Assembly: GCF_047675955.1 (NCBI RefSeq)
Contig: NC_132912.1
Location: 82,360,382 to 82,424,381 of the forward strand
Direction: 5' to 3'
Length of the DNA: 64,000 bases
Source: Chlorocebus sabaeus
Lineage: Eukaryota > Chordata > Mammalia > Primates > Cercopithecidae
This document shows, one piece after another, positions 23,341-35,429 of the stretch (position 1 is the stretch's first letter; each line of letters starts with the position of its first letter). Position numbers and translations under genes: made by a program. Under the pieces are notes generated by a model, which searched no databases, had not been told where the DNA came from, and was given only the letters and a program-made list of their open reading frames with translations.

Positions 23341-24560
23341 CCTTTTTTTAAAATTGCATTGATTTTTCTTCATTGTCCATTTCTTAGTTCTTTGCTTTTT
23401 CATTCCTATCTTTCTATTTATTTGGAATTAATAGGTTCTTTTTTCTGACATCTTAAGTTGGAGACTTCCTTTTTCTTCTAATACAAGCATTTAAAACTGC
23501 ACATTTCCCTTTAAGTACTAAGCAATGCATTATCTGCATTTCACAAATTTTGATAGGTTGAGTTTTTATTATAATTTATATTAAAAATACTTTCTAATTT
23601 CCCTTGTGAATTTTGATACATGAATAATTAGAAGGGTGTTGTTTACTTTCCGAGTATTTGGTATTTTCCCAAATATCTTATTGTTACTTCCATTGTGGTC
23701 AGAGAATATTTCCTATATGAATATTCTCTGTGATTCCAATCTTGTTAGATTTTAGACTTGTTTTATGGTTCAGCACTTAGTCAATCTTGGTGAATGCTCC
23801 ATTTATATATTAGAAGAATGTATATTCAGTTGGATATAGCATTCATTCCACAGGTGTCAATTTGGTCAACTTGTTTGTTGCTGTTCAAGTTTTATATATC
23901 ATTACTAATATTCTATTTGTTTTTTTTTTTTTGGAGATGGAGTCTCGCTCTGTCTCCAGGCTGGAGTGCAGTAGCGTGGTCTTGGCTCACAGCAGCCTCC
24001 ACCTCCTGGGTTCAAGCGATTCTCCTGCCTCAGCCTCCCAAGTAGCTGGGATTACAGGCACATGCCACCATGCCCGGCTAATTTTCATATTTTTAGTAGA
24101 TGGCGGTTTCACCATGTTGGCCAGGCTGGTCTTGAACTCCTGACCTCGTGATCCACCTACCTTGGCCTCCCAAAGTCTTGGGATTACAGGTGTGAGCCAC
24201 CGCACCCAGCCTATTCTATTTGTTTTATCAATTGTTGAGAAAGTAATTATGGATTTGTCCTTTGTGGATTTGTCTGCCCTTTCAGTTCTGTCAGTTTTTT
24301 CTTCATGTATTTTGAACCACCAAATAATTTAGTACACACATATTTAGAATTGTTGTATCATCTTAATGAACTGACCTTTTTATTGTTATGAAATGTCTCT
24401 CTTTATATATAATGTTTCTTGTAGTCTGCTTTCTCTAATACCATGTGGTCTGATATATAATATTACTATATTAAACGTTCTTATGAGCAATAATTGCATG
24501 ATATATCTTTTCCATTCTTTCACTTTTAACTCATCTGTGTCTTTAAAAAGTGTCTAGGGG
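23340..24560 (-). mobile_element. Old L1 ORF2 5' half, antisense, split by an Alu
   Basis: Text such as ACAAATTTTGATAGGTTGAG and CCATTGTGGTCAGAGAATAT is the antisense of the L1 ORF2 region after the endonuclease domain. An Alu interrupts it at 23924-24211. No open frame survives. Confidence 0.78.
23924..24211 (-). mobile_element. Alu, antisense, with 15-bp target duplication
   Basis: A complete antisense Alu is flanked exactly by TATTCTATTTGTTTT at 23909-23923 and 24212-24226. Confidence 0.95.
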
Positions 24561-24728
24561 TTTGATATTTTTCAGTCTGTTTCGGATTCTCTGAGCATCT
24601 TGGCTGTATGTTTTTATGTTTCTTAATACTTTTAGAACATTTCAGGCATTGCCTTGTCAAATATTTTCTCAGTCCCTTTTTCACATTTTAAAAATGTTCT
24701 TTATTATTTTATTTTATTTATTTATTAT

Positions 24729-25018
24729 TGTTTTTGAGACAGAGTCTTGCTCCATTGCCCAGGCTGGAGTACAGTGGTGTAATCTCAGCTCACTGCAACC
24801 TCTGCCTCCCAAGTTCAAGAGATTCTCATGTCTCAGCCTCCCAAGTTGCTGGGATTACAGGCGTGTGCCACCACGCCTGGCTAATCTTTGTGTTTTTAGT
24901 AGAGACAGGGTTTCACCATGTTGGCCAGGCTGGTCTTGAACTCCTGACTTCAGGCAATCAACCCGCCTTGGAGTCCCAAAGTGCTAGGATTACAGGTGTT
25001 AGCCACTGGGCCTGGCTA
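24729..25018 (-). mobile_element. Alu, antisense
   Basis: A complete antisense Alu is preceded by a TTTA/TTAT-rich tract that is the decayed tail. Confidence 0.93.
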
Positions 25019-25159
25019 TTAAAATACCCTGTGTTTAACTGAGATTAAACAGAATCTATTATTCTCTTAGTATGTATATAATGTATATATTTCCTTATAT
25101 CACAGGTTTCCTTTTCTAATGATAAAAGCAAATATGTTGTTTTCATTTGTTTTATTCCG

Positions 25160-26520
25160 TTTGATTTTAGAAGCAGGGTCTTTTACACTCAGACCGGAGT
25201 GCGGTGGTGTGATCACAGCTCACTAGCAGCCTCAACCTCCTGGGCTCAAGTGATCCTCCCATCTCAGCCCCTCAAGTAGCTGAGACTACAGGCATGTGCC
25301 AACATGCCTGGCTAATTTTCATTTATTTTTTGTAGATATGGGATCTTACTATGTTGCCGAGGCTGGTCTTGAACTCATCAACTCAAGTTTTCCTCCTGTC
25401 TTATCAGGGGAACCAACCCCTAGTATTTCAGCGTAGGTTCTTTTCTATTTTCCCTAAGTGTTGGCTGGTCTGAGAAATAAAGAGAAAGAGTACAAAGAGA
25501 GAAATTTCACAGCTGGGCCTCTGGGGGTGACATCACATGTCAGCAGGTTCTGTGATGTCCCCTGAACCACAAAACCAGCAAGTTTTTATTAGGGATTTCA
25601 AAAGGGGAGGGGGGTACAAACAGGGAGTAAATCACAAAGATCACATGCCTCAAGGGGCAATAAAAGATTACAAGGGCAGAAGGGCAGATCACAAGGCCAG
25701 GGCGAAATTAGAATTACTGATGAGGTTCCATGTCCTACTGGGCACGCATTGTCTTGATAAACATCTTAACAGGAAACAGGGTTCGAGAGCAGACAACCGG
25801 TCTGACTAGAATTTGCCAGGCTGAATGTCCTAATCCTAGCAAGCCTGAGGGCACTGCAGGAGACAAGGGCATTATGTCATCCGTTATTCAACCACATAAG
25901 ACAGACACTCCCAGAGCAGCCATTTTAGAGACCACCACTTGGGAATGCATTCCTTTCCCAGAGTTATTCCTTGCTGAGAAAAGAATTCAGTGATATTTCT
26001 CCTATTAGCTTCTGTAAGAAGAGAAATATGACTCTGTTCTGTCCGGCCCAGCAGGCAGTCAGACCTTATGGTTAGCTCCCTAATTCCCTGAAAATCGCTG
26101 TTATCCTGTTCTTTTCAGGGTGCCCAGATTTCATATTGTTCAAACACACATGCTTTACAAACAATTTGTGCAGATAACACAATCATCAGGGTCCTGAGGC
26201 TACATGCATCCCCGCTTATGAAGATGATGGGATTAAGAGATTAAAGACAGACATAGGAAATTATAAGAGTATTGATTGGGGAAGTGATAAATATCCATGA
26301 AATCTTCACAATTTATGTTCAGAGATTGCAGTAAAGACAGGCATAAGAAATTGTAAAGGTGTTAATTTGGGGAACTAATAAATGTCCATGAAGTCGTCAC
26401 AATTTATGTTCCTCTGCTGTGGCCTCAGTCGGTCCCTCTGGTCGGGGTCTGTCACTTCCCACATCACTGTCTCAGCTTTCCAAAGTGTTGGGATTATAGG
26501 TGTGAGCCACCACACCTGAC
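25160..26520 (-). mobile_element. Old Alu split by a solo LTR
   Basis: The poly-A-proximal part is at 25160-25401 and the 5' head at 26467-26520. Together they make one antisense Alu (AluJ-like) once the LTR and one copy of CTGTCT are removed. Confidence 0.88.
25402..26466 (-). mobile_element. Solo endogenous-retrovirus LTR, 1,065 bp
   Basis: The LTR is bounded by the 6-bp duplication CTGTCT (25396-25401 and 26467-26472). Its ends read TATC...ATCA, that is TG...CA with one end decayed. A 6-bp duplication is usual for class II (ERVK-like) elements. Read on the minus strand it contains AATAAAAACTTGCTGG, a plausible TATA/polyadenylation segment. Internal viral genes are absent, so it is a solo LTR left by recombination. 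The family name is unresolved. Open frames within it (90 codons at most) are not viral genes. Confidence 0.85.
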
Positions 26521-27202
26521 CAATATATGTTTATCATAGAAATTTCCAGGAGAAATTTACAAAAAAGAAAAAACAAAGAAATATAAATTACTTAGATGGT
26601 GATATCATCAAGATGGCAGAATAGAAGATCCCCTAGCATCACTGCTTTCATAAAAATACAATTAGAAACCATTCAAAGACAAGAGCACCAGCCTGAATAC
26701 ACCAGAACTCGGGAGAATCAGAGAAATCCCCAGTATCCACAGACCTGAGAGAAACCTTGGCTGATAAGAGAAATCATCATTTCAGATTGTGCCAACCCCT
26801 CCCCCAAGCTGGCATAACACCACTCAGAAAATTTCCCTAGACCCATGGTTTCTGAGGTGAGAGGAGAGAATTGGAGGTGGATGTTTGATCTTCTCACTGG
26901 TCTGGGAATCTTCATTGAAAGCCCACTCCAGCTCCATCTCGTAGGTACCGTTGGAAATGCCAGAAGGACTGAACCAGCTGGACTGCATTGGGAACAAAAG
27001 TGGGCCAATGATTACAGTGACAGGTGTGGATCTTTGTGGCTACTCAGTACTCCAATCAGCTGGGAAACCGTGTTGAAGAGACTGGTTGATGCTATAGAGC
27101 TGCAGGGACATAGTCTGTGGGATAGCCTGAATCCCAGGCTTTCCACAAAGCCCAGGTGCTTGCATGGAACCTTCCCTGGATAGAAACAACTAACAGTCAT
27201 GA

Positions 27203-27490
27203 TTAAGTTCCAGTGCCCACTTAAGTTTTCTCCAGTTTAAGAAACAGTGGTAGGGCAGCAATGTAGTTCTGTGGCAGTGTTTAAGCTTTGGTGCTCACTG
27301 TAAGTCTTCCCTAGAGTGGGAAACAATGGCAGGGCAGCGATTTCATCCTGCAATAGCATTTATGCTTCAATGTTCATTATAAGTCTTCCCCAGAACAGGA
27401 AACAATGACAGGGCAATGAATTAGTTCTAATGCAGTGTTTTAGTTCCAGTACTTACTCTAAGTCATCCACTAAACAGGAAGAAACAACAG
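27203..27490 (+). repeat. Tandem repeat of 78-79 bp, about 3.6 copies
   Basis: Units start near 27203, 27281, 27360 and 27439 with TTAAGTTCC, TTAAGCTTT, TTATGCTTC and TTTAGTTCC. Each contains a TAAGTYTTCC-like and an AAACAATGRCAGGGCA-like block. It lies in the leader of the old L1. Confidence 0.85.
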
Positions 27491-28453
27491 GCCATGTTTA
27501 AGGTGTGATACTAAAAAGTAAAGGTCTAACTAACAGGAATAAAGAACACCTGCAAAAACTAGAAGAGTTAACTGTCTCTTCAAATGTGCAGGCATCAACA
27601 TAAAGATGCAAGGATTGTGAAAATCCAACAAAGTATGATACTACTAAAAGAAACCAACTCAACTCCAGAAATGAACTAGAAGAATAGAAGATCTACAAGA
27701 TTTTTGAAAGAGAATTTAGAATTATTTTTTGAAGAAGTTCAGGGAATCACAAGAAGGTGTGGATAGAAATCTGAATGGAATTTGGAAAACACTCCAGAAA
27801 TGAAATGAGAAGTTTGATAAAAATAGAAGTGTTTTTTTAAAAAACAGAGAGATCCTATAAATACAGAGTACCATAACTGAATGGAAAAACTCATTAGAAA
27901 GTTTTGACAGCAGACTTGATCAAACAGAGGAAAGAATTATTGAGCTTGAGGGTAGAAGCTATGAATTTACCTAAACAGAGGAGCAAAAAGAAAAGAATAA
28001 AGAATGAAGAGGGCCCACAAGAATTATGAGTCATCAATAAGGGAAGCAACCTCTGATAATTGGAATTTTTAAAGGAGATGAGAGTGAAAAAGGCCTAGAA
28101 GGCATATTTAAGGAAATAATGACTGAAAATTTCCAAAATCTGAGGAAAGATGACAACATCTAGGTAAAGGAAGCTGAGAGATTACCATTCAAATTCAACA
28201 TAGAGAGGGAATTCCCCAAGGCACATTATAATCAAATTAGCAAAAATCAAAGACAAAGAAAAAATACTAAAAACATCAAGAAAAAGGAAACATATCTCAG
28301 TCAGTGGAGCCCCAATATAGCTTTCAGTGGATTCCTCAGCAGAAACCTTGAAGGCCATGAGAGACTGGAATGCTATATTCAAAGGAAGGGAGGGAGGGAG
28401 AGAGGGAGGGAAATTGTCCACCAAGAATATTGTACCCAGTAAAGCTATTTTTC

Positions 28454-28757
28454 TTTTTCTTTTTTATTTTGGAGATGGAGTCTTACTCTGTCACTCAGGC
28501 TGGAGTGCAGTGCGTGATGGCTCACTGCAGCCTTCACCTCCTGAGTTCAAGCATTCTCCTGCCTCAGCCTCCTGAGTAGCTGGGACTACAGGCGCATGCC
28601 ACCATGCCCAGCTAATTTTTTGTATTTTAGTAGAGACAGGGTTTCACTGTGTTGCCCAGGCTATTCTCGAACTCCTGAAACTCCTAAGCTCAGGTAGTCT
28701 GCCTGCCTTGTCCTCCCAAAGTGCTAGGATTATAGTCTTGAGCTACTGTGCCCAGCC
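28454..28757 (-). mobile_element. Alu, antisense, 17-bp target duplication
   Basis: CAGTAAAGCTATTTTTC flanks it at 28437-28453 and 28758-28774; the host sequence is L1 ORF1. Confidence 0.95.
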
Positions 28758-28858
28758 CAGTAAAGCTATTTTTCAAACACAAAGGAAGGATAAAGACATT
28801 TCCAGACAAACAAATGTTGAGGGAGTTCATCAATGCCAGACCTGTTTTGCAAGAACTG

Positions 28859-29203
28859 TGTATTAGTCTGTTTTCACGCTGCTAATAAAGACATAACTGA
28901 CACTGGATAATTTATAAAGGAAGGAGATTTAATTGACTCACAGTTCCACATGGCTTGGGAGGCCTCACAATCATGGCAGAAGGTGGAGGAGCAAAGTCAT
29001 ATCTTACATAGTGGCAGGCAAGACAGCTTGTGCAGGGGCACTCCCATTTATAAAATTATCAGAGACTTATTTACTACCAAAAGAACAGTATGGGGGAAAC
29101 CACCCCCATTATTTAATTATCTCCATCTGACTTTGCCCTTGACATGTGAGGATTACTACAATTCAAGGTAAGATTTGGGTGTGGACACAGCCAAACCATA
29201 TTA
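28859..29203 (-). mobile_element. MaLR solo LTR (THE1/MST type)
   Basis: Antisense TGTATTAGTCTGTTTTCACG to AAACCATATTA, with near-matching 5-bp flanks AACTG and GACTG. The frames of 65-73 codons inside it are not genes. Confidence 0.9.
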
Positions 29204-29290
29204 GACTGCTAGAGGGAGTTCTTCAGTCTGAAGGAAGTGGATGCTAAGATGTAACAAGAAAACATCTGAAGTTAAAAAAACTCAAGGATG

Positions 29291-29597
29291 AGGCTGGGCA
29301 CAGTGGCTCATGCCTGTAATCCTAGCTCTTTGGGAGGCGGAGGTGGGTGGATCACCTGAGGTGAGGAGTTTGTGACCAGCCTGGCCAACATGGTGAAACC
29401 CCATCTCTACTAAAAATACAAAAATTACCTGTGCGGGTGATGGGTGCCTGTAATCCCAGCTATTCAGGAAGCCAAGGCAGGAGAATCACTTGAACCCAGA
29501 AGGTGAAGGTTGCAGTGAGCTGAGATCACACCATTACACTGCAGCCTGGGTGACAGAAGGTGACTGCATCTCAAAAAAAAAAAAAAAAAAAAAAACT
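29291..29597 (+). mobile_element. Alu, sense
   Basis: A complete sense Alu with a poly-A tail of more than 20 is flanked by AACTCAAGGAT and AACTCTTGGAT. Confidence 0.94.
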
Positions 29598-29613
29598 CTT
29601 GGATAAAAGTAGA

Positions 29614-29751
29614 ACAACTATTTGGTATTATGCTTATTATCTGTGTGATGAAATAATCTCTACAGCAGACTTTTGTGACATACAATTTACCTATAGAACA
29701 AACATGCACATGGACCCCTGAGCCTAAAAGTAAACCTTAAAAAAAAAAAAG
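29614..29751 (+). mobile_element. Very short L1 3' end insertion
   Basis: About 135 bp of L1PA/PB-type 3' UTR (GTGATGAAATAATCTCTACA, then GCACATGGACCCCTGAGCCT) ends in a poly-A run and sits between ORF1 and ORF2 of the older L1. Confidence 0.85.
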
Positions 29752-30828
29752 TGAAACAATCAAATTCAGAATACTCTAATACTGTAGTTATGGTAAGTAA
29801 AACCACTTATATCTTAAATATGAAGACTAAAAGACAAAACTCTTAGTAACTCCAACAATTGGTTAAGAGGCAATATAAAAAGGTATAAATTGAAGCATGA
29901 AAGTCAAAGTACAGGGGGTGATACGGTGTTAAAATAAAGAGTTTGTTTTTGATGCTTGTCAGTCCACATTGAGTTATTATCAGTTTAAAATAACCTGTTG
30001 TAACTACAAAATATTTTTTATAAGCCTCGTGGTAACCATAAACCAAAAACCTGTAAGAGAGACACTAAAAATAAATGGCATAGAATCAAAACATACTACT
30101 AGAAAAAAATCCTTAACTATGACAGTAAGTGGAAAAGAAGAAAAGATCTACAAAACAACTAACAAAATGACAGTAGTAAACCCTTACCTATCATACCTTG
30201 AGTGTAAGTGTATTAAATTCCCCAATTAAAAGACATAGAGTTGCCGAATGCATAATGAAACAAGACCCAACTATATGCTGTCTGCAAGAAACTCACTTTA
30301 CCTTTAAAGACATGCACAGATTGAAAGTAAAGGGATGGAAAGATATTCCATGCAAATGCAGACCAAAAAAGCTGGAGTAGCTATGGTTGTATCAGATAAA
30401 ATAAACTTTGTCAACAGTGTTACAGAGGACAAAGGAGACCATTTGTTACATAATGGTGAAGGAGTCAGTAGTATGGCAAGAGGATATAATCATTGTAAAT
30501 GTGTTTATATGCAACACTGGAGCACCCAAGTATATAAAACATATTAATGGACCTAAAGGGAAAAACTGACTGTAATAGAATAATAGTAGGAGACTTCAAC
30601 ACCCCACTTCCGGCAATGAACATGTGATCCAGATAGAAAAATCAACAGTCTTCAGAGTTAAATTGGACTGTAAGCCAAATGGACCCAACAGACATTTACA
30701 GAATATTGCAGTAAACAGTTGCAGAATATACTTTTTTTTCAACAATGCATGCAGCATTCTCCAGGACAAATCATATGTTAGGTTTCAAAGCAGGTCTTAA
30801 CAAATTTTTAAAAATAATATCAACCGGG

Positions 30829-31128
30829 GGCCAGGCACGGTGGCTCACGCCTGTAATCCCAGCACTTTGGGAGGCCGAGATGGGCGGATCATGAGGTCAG
30901 GAGATCGAGACCATCCTGGCTAACACGGTGAAACCCCATCTCTACTAAAACTACAAAAAATTAGCCGGGGGTGGTGGCGGGCCCCTATAGTCCCAGCTAC
31001 TTGGGAGGCTGAGGCAGGAGAATGGCATGAACCTGGGAGGCAGAGCTTTCAGTGAGCCGAGATTGTGCCACTGCACTCCAGCCTGGGCAACAGAGTGAGA
31101 CTCCATCTCAAAACAAACAAACAAATAA
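30829..31128 (+). mobile_element. AluY-type, sense
   Basis: It carries GAGACCATCCTGGCTAACAC, typical of AluY. AATAATATCAAC flanks both ends. Confidence 0.95.
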
Positions 31129-33104
31129 ATAATAATATCAACTATCCTTTCTGACCACACAGAATAAACCTAGAAACCAATAATAGAAGGAAAAAATGGA
31201 AATGGTACAAATTTATGGAAATTAAACAACATGCTCCTGAACAATGAATGGAATCAATTAAGAAATTAAATTATAAAATTCCTTCAGACAAATGAAAATG
31301 GAAACAGCATACCAATACATAGGATGCAAGAAAAGCAGTTCTTTGAGGGAAGTTTATAGCAATAAACACTGATGTCAAAATGTAGAAAGACTTCAAATAA
31401 CCTAATGATGCATCTCAAGGAGTTAGAAGAGCAAGAGCAAACCAAAACCAAATTTAGTAGAAGTGAAATAGACAAAAAGTTTCTGAGAATGGTTTGACAT
31501 ACAATGGCAAATTAAGAAATATGGTACATCACATTCACAGAATAAAAAACAGAAACTATATAATTATTTCAATAGATGCTGAAAAAGATGTGATAAAATT
31601 CAACATCGCTTCCTGATAAAAACTCTCACCAAACTGTGTATAGAAGGAACATACTTCAGAACAAATAAAGGCCATTTGTGAAAACTCGCAGCTAATATAA
31701 TACTGAATTAGGAAAAACTGAAGCCTTTCTGAGATCTTAGAAGAAGACAAGAATGCTCATTTTCACCACTCCTGTTTGACATACGAGTGGAAGTCCTGGT
31801 CAGAGCAGTTAGTCAAGAGAAGGGAATAAGAAAGGAGGAAGTCAAATTATCCTTGTTTGCAGACAACATGATCTTATATTTAGAAAAATCTAAAGACTCC
31901 ACCAAAATACTGTTAGAGCTGATGAAAGAATTCAGCAAAGCTGCAAGATACAAAGTCAACATACAAAAATCTTCATTTCTACACATCAACAGTGAACAAT
32001 ATGAAAAACAAATTTAAAAAGCAATCTCATTTACAATAGTTAATAACAACAACTTAACAACAACAACAAAAAACCTCGGAAAAAATTAAACCAAAAAGTG
32101 AAATAACTTTACAATGAAAACTATAAAACACTGCTGAAAGAACTGAAGAAGACACACAATGTGAAAAGATATGTTCATGGATTGGAAGAATTAATATCAT
32201 TAAAATGTTCATACTACCCAAAGCAGTCTACAGAGTCAATGTAATCCCTATCAAATCACCAAAGACATTCGTCAGAGAAATAGAAAAATGTCCTAAATTT
32301 GTATGGAACCACAAAAGACCTCAAATACCCAAAGAAATCCTGAGGAAAAAGAATAAAGCTGGAGGCATCATACTACCTGGCTTCAAAATTTACCACATAG
32401 GTCTAATATCCAGAACACCATGGCACTGACACAAAAACAGACACATAGTCTAATGGAGCATAATAGCGAACCTGTAAATAAATTCACACATTTCCAGCCA
32501 ATTGATTTTTGGCAAAGGTGCCAAGCACATACATTGGGGAAGGAATGGTGTCTTCAATAAATGGGGTGGGAAAACTGGATATCCATAAGCAGAAAAATGA
32601 AACTAGATATCTATCCCTTTCCATATATAAAAAATGAATATGTATTTGATTAGATTGGATGTAAAACATGAAACTACCAGAATAAAATACTGAATAAATG
32701 CTTTAGGACAATGGTCTGGGCAAAGATTTTCTGGGCAAGACCTCAGAAGGACAGGCAACAAAAGCAAACATACAAATGGGGTTACATCAAACCAAAAAGC
32801 TTATGCACTGCAAATGAAACAATCAACAGAGTGACAGCCTATAGAATGGGAGAAAATATTTGCAAACTATCCATGTGAGAACAGATTAATAAGCAGAATA
32901 TATAAATAACCAACTCAACAGCAAAAATAATCCAATAAAAACTAGGCAAAGATTCTGAATAGACATCTCTCAAAAGTGGACATACAAATGACCAATTGGG
33001 GTATGAAAAAGTGCTCAACATCACTAATCATAAGAGAAATGCAAATCTAAAAACCAATAAGATATTATCTCATGCTAGTTAAAATGGTTCTTATTAAAAC
33101 GTCA

Positions 33105-33270
33105 AACTGAGCATAGTGGCTTATTCCTATAGTCCCAGCCCTGGGAGGCTGGGGTGGGAGGATTGCCTGAGCCCAGAGGTTGGAGGCTGCAATGAGCTAT
33201 GATTGTGCCACTGCACTCCAGCCTGTGTTACAGAGTGAGACCCTATCTCAAAAACAACAACAGCATATAC
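33105..33270 (+). mobile_element. Alu-type monomer (FLAM-like)
   Basis: A single arm of about 165 bp runs from ACTGAGCATAGTGGCTTATT to GAGACCCTATCTC with an A/CAA tail. Confidence 0.88.
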
Positions 33271-34159
33271 ATTTTTTTTTTTAAAGTAAAAGAACAGCAG
33301 ATGCTGGCAAGGATGTGGAGAAAGAACATTACTACACAGTCGTTAGGTATGTAAATTAGCCACTTTGGGAAATAGTATGGAAATTTCTCAGAAAACTAAA
33401 AATAAATCAGCCATATGATCCAGCATTCCTACTTGTGAATATATATCCAAAAGAAATCAATATGTTGAAGAGATATCTGTACTCTCGTGTTTACTGTAGC
33501 TGTATTCACAATAGCCAAGATATGGAATCAACCTAAAGTGTCCACAACAGATGAATAGATAAAGAAAGTATGGTTCATAATGGAATATTATTCAGCCATA
33601 GAAAAGAATGAAATCCTGTCATTTGCAGCAACGTGGATGGAATTGGAGCTCATTATATGAAGTGAAATAAACCAGGCATGGAAAGACAAATAACACATGA
33701 TCTTCTTCAGATGTGGGAGCTAAAAACGTTGATCTCATGGTAGTAGAGAGTAGAATGATGGTTGCCAGAAGCTGGGAAATGTTGTTGGGAGGAATGAAGA
33801 GAGATTGTTTAACGGGTGCAAAAATACACCTAGAAGGAGTAAGTTCTAGTGTTTAATAGCATGATAGGGTGATTATAGTTCATAAAAATGTATATTTCAA
33901 AATAGCTAGACGAGAATATTTGAAATGTTCCCAACACAAATAAATTATGTGTTTGAGGTGATGGATACGCTGATTGCCCTTATTTGATCATTACACATTG
34001 TAAGCACATTATCAAAATATATATATGTGCACACACATAAATATGTACAGTTATGTATCAAAAAACATATTTAGAAAGTGCCTTCCGCAGATAGAAATTT
34101 TAGCGTGCATTTATTTTGAATATTTGTAATCCTGCTGAATATACAACATTTTTAATGTT

Positions 34160-35039
34160 GTTAAAAAGCACATGCAGTTTGCCACCTTAGCCATTTTTAA
34201 ATGTACAGTATTCTTAATTATGTGCATATTGATGTGCAACAGATCTCTGGGACTTTTTCATCTTCTTTTCTTTTTTTTTTTTTTTTTTTTTTTTTGAGAC
34301 AGAATCTTACTCTGTCACCCAGGCTGGAGTGCAGTGGCATGATCTCAGCTCACTGCAACCTCCGCCTCCTGGGTTCAAGTGACTCTTCTGCCTCAGCCTC
34401 CCAAGTAGTTGGGTTTACAGGCATGTGCCACCACCTTTGGCTAATTTTTGTGTTTTTAGTAGAGACAGGGTTCCACCATGATGGCCAGGCTGGTTTCGAA
34501 CTGCTGACCTCAGGTGATCTGGCTGCCTTGGTTTCCCAAAGTGCTGGGATTATAGGCATGAGCCACCGTTGCCTGGCCTACTTTTTCATCTTTTAAAACT
34601 CATGTCCACTGAACAACAACTCCTTTTTTCTCCTTTTTCCTGGCCCCTGGCAGCTAGCATTCTATTTTCTGTTTTCCAAGATTTTAACTGCTTTAAGTAT
34701 CTCATATAAGTGTAATCATGTAGTATTTATCTTTTTGTTAATTTCACTTAGCATAATGTCTTTAAGTTTCATCCATGCGTTAGCATAAGACAGAATTTTC
34801 CTTTTTGTAAAGGCAGTGATATTCTATCGTATGCATATACAATGCATATCCATACATGCAATGCATATGCATGTATATATACAAAATAATGACATTCTAT
34901 TGTATGCCTATACAACTTTTCTTTTTTTTTTTTTTACCCATTCATCTGTCAATGGACATAAAAGTTGCTTCCACTTCTCAGCTATTGTGAATAATGTTAT
35001 AATCAACACGGGTGTGCCTTTCTCAGATTTTTTTCCTAG
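34160..35039 (-). mobile_element. Old L1 3' region, antisense, split by an Alu
   Basis: Text such as TTTTTAAATGTACAGTATTC and GCTATTGTGAATAATGTTAT is the antisense L1M 3' UTR and ORF2 end. An Alu at 34266-34580 interrupts it. A local duplication lies at 34817-34915. Confidence 0.8.
34266..34580 (-). mobile_element. Alu, antisense, with long T run
   Basis: A complete antisense Alu with a poly-T head of about 26 is flanked by ACTTTTTCATCTT on both sides. Confidence 0.94.
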
Positions 35040-35044
35040 GATAG

Positions 35045-35423
35045 TGTATTAGTTCATTTTCACACTGCTATGAAGAACTACCTGAGATGTAATTTATGAA
35101 GAAAAGAGGTTTAATTAACTCAGTCCCACAGATTGTACAGGTGGTATGGCTGGGAAGGCCTCAGGAAACTTTCAGTCATGGTGGAAGGCAAAGGGGAAGC
35201 CCACACCTTCTTTACATGGCTGAGTAGGAGGGAGAGAGAGAGAAGGGGGAAGTGCTACATACTTTCAAACTACCAGATCTTATGAGAACTCACCATCATG
35301 AGAACAGCAAGGGGGATATCTGCCTCCATGATCCAGTCACCTCCCACCAAGTCCCTCCCCCCAACACAGGGGATTACAATTCAACATGAGATTTAGGTGG
35401 GCACACAGAACCAAACCATATCA
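35045..35423 (-). mobile_element. MaLR solo LTR with exact 5-bp duplication
   Basis: Antisense TGTATTAGTTCATTTTCACA to ACCAAACCATATCA, flanked by GATAG at 35040-35044 and 35424-35428. It is an MST-type LTR with no internal sequence. Confidence 0.93.
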
Positions 35424-35429
35424 GATAGT

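Larger units (their letters stand above)
28190..29240 (+). pseudogene. L1 ORF1 relic in the old L1
   Basis: The C-terminal part of L1 ORF1 can be followed as AGTAAAGCTATTTTTCAAAC, then residues like KTFPDKQMLREFINARPVLQ at about 28790-28855, continuing after the LTR to a stop near 29240. ORF1 encodes the RNA-binding chaperone of L1. Stops, an Alu and an LTR break it. Confidence 0.75.
30190..33720 (+). pseudogene. L1 ORF2 relic in the old L1
   Basis: Endonuclease-domain text (ICCLQETHFTFKDMHRLKVK, 30270-30330) is followed by reverse-transcriptase text (KLSLFADNMILYLEKSKD, near 31850, with the catalytic FADD changed to FADN) and the C-terminal region (KNKAGGIILPGFKIYH, near 32360). Frameshifts, stops and two Alus interrupt it. 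Confidence 0.88.
26600..34075 (+). mobile_element. Long old L1, sense, with at least six later insertions
   Basis: It begins with an L1 leader (CAAGATGGCAGAATAGAAGA at about 26612), then ORF1 and ORF2 relics in order, and ends with an old-type 3' UTR (TTTGATCATTACACATTGTA near 33990). Later insertions are Alus at 28454-28757, 29291-29597, 30829-31128 and 33105-33270, a MaLR LTR at 28859-29203 and an L1 3' end at 29614-29751. It is too decayed to be active and resembles L1M/L1PB-age elements. Confidence 0.88.

Noticed and set aside
25537..25993. Viral protein remnants in the LTR region
   Set aside because: The 87-90-codon frames lie wholly inside the LTR, which has no internal coding region.
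27203..27490. CRISPR-like repeat-spacer array
   Set aside because: Units are contiguous 78-79-bp tandem copies without unique spacers, in a primate L1 leader.
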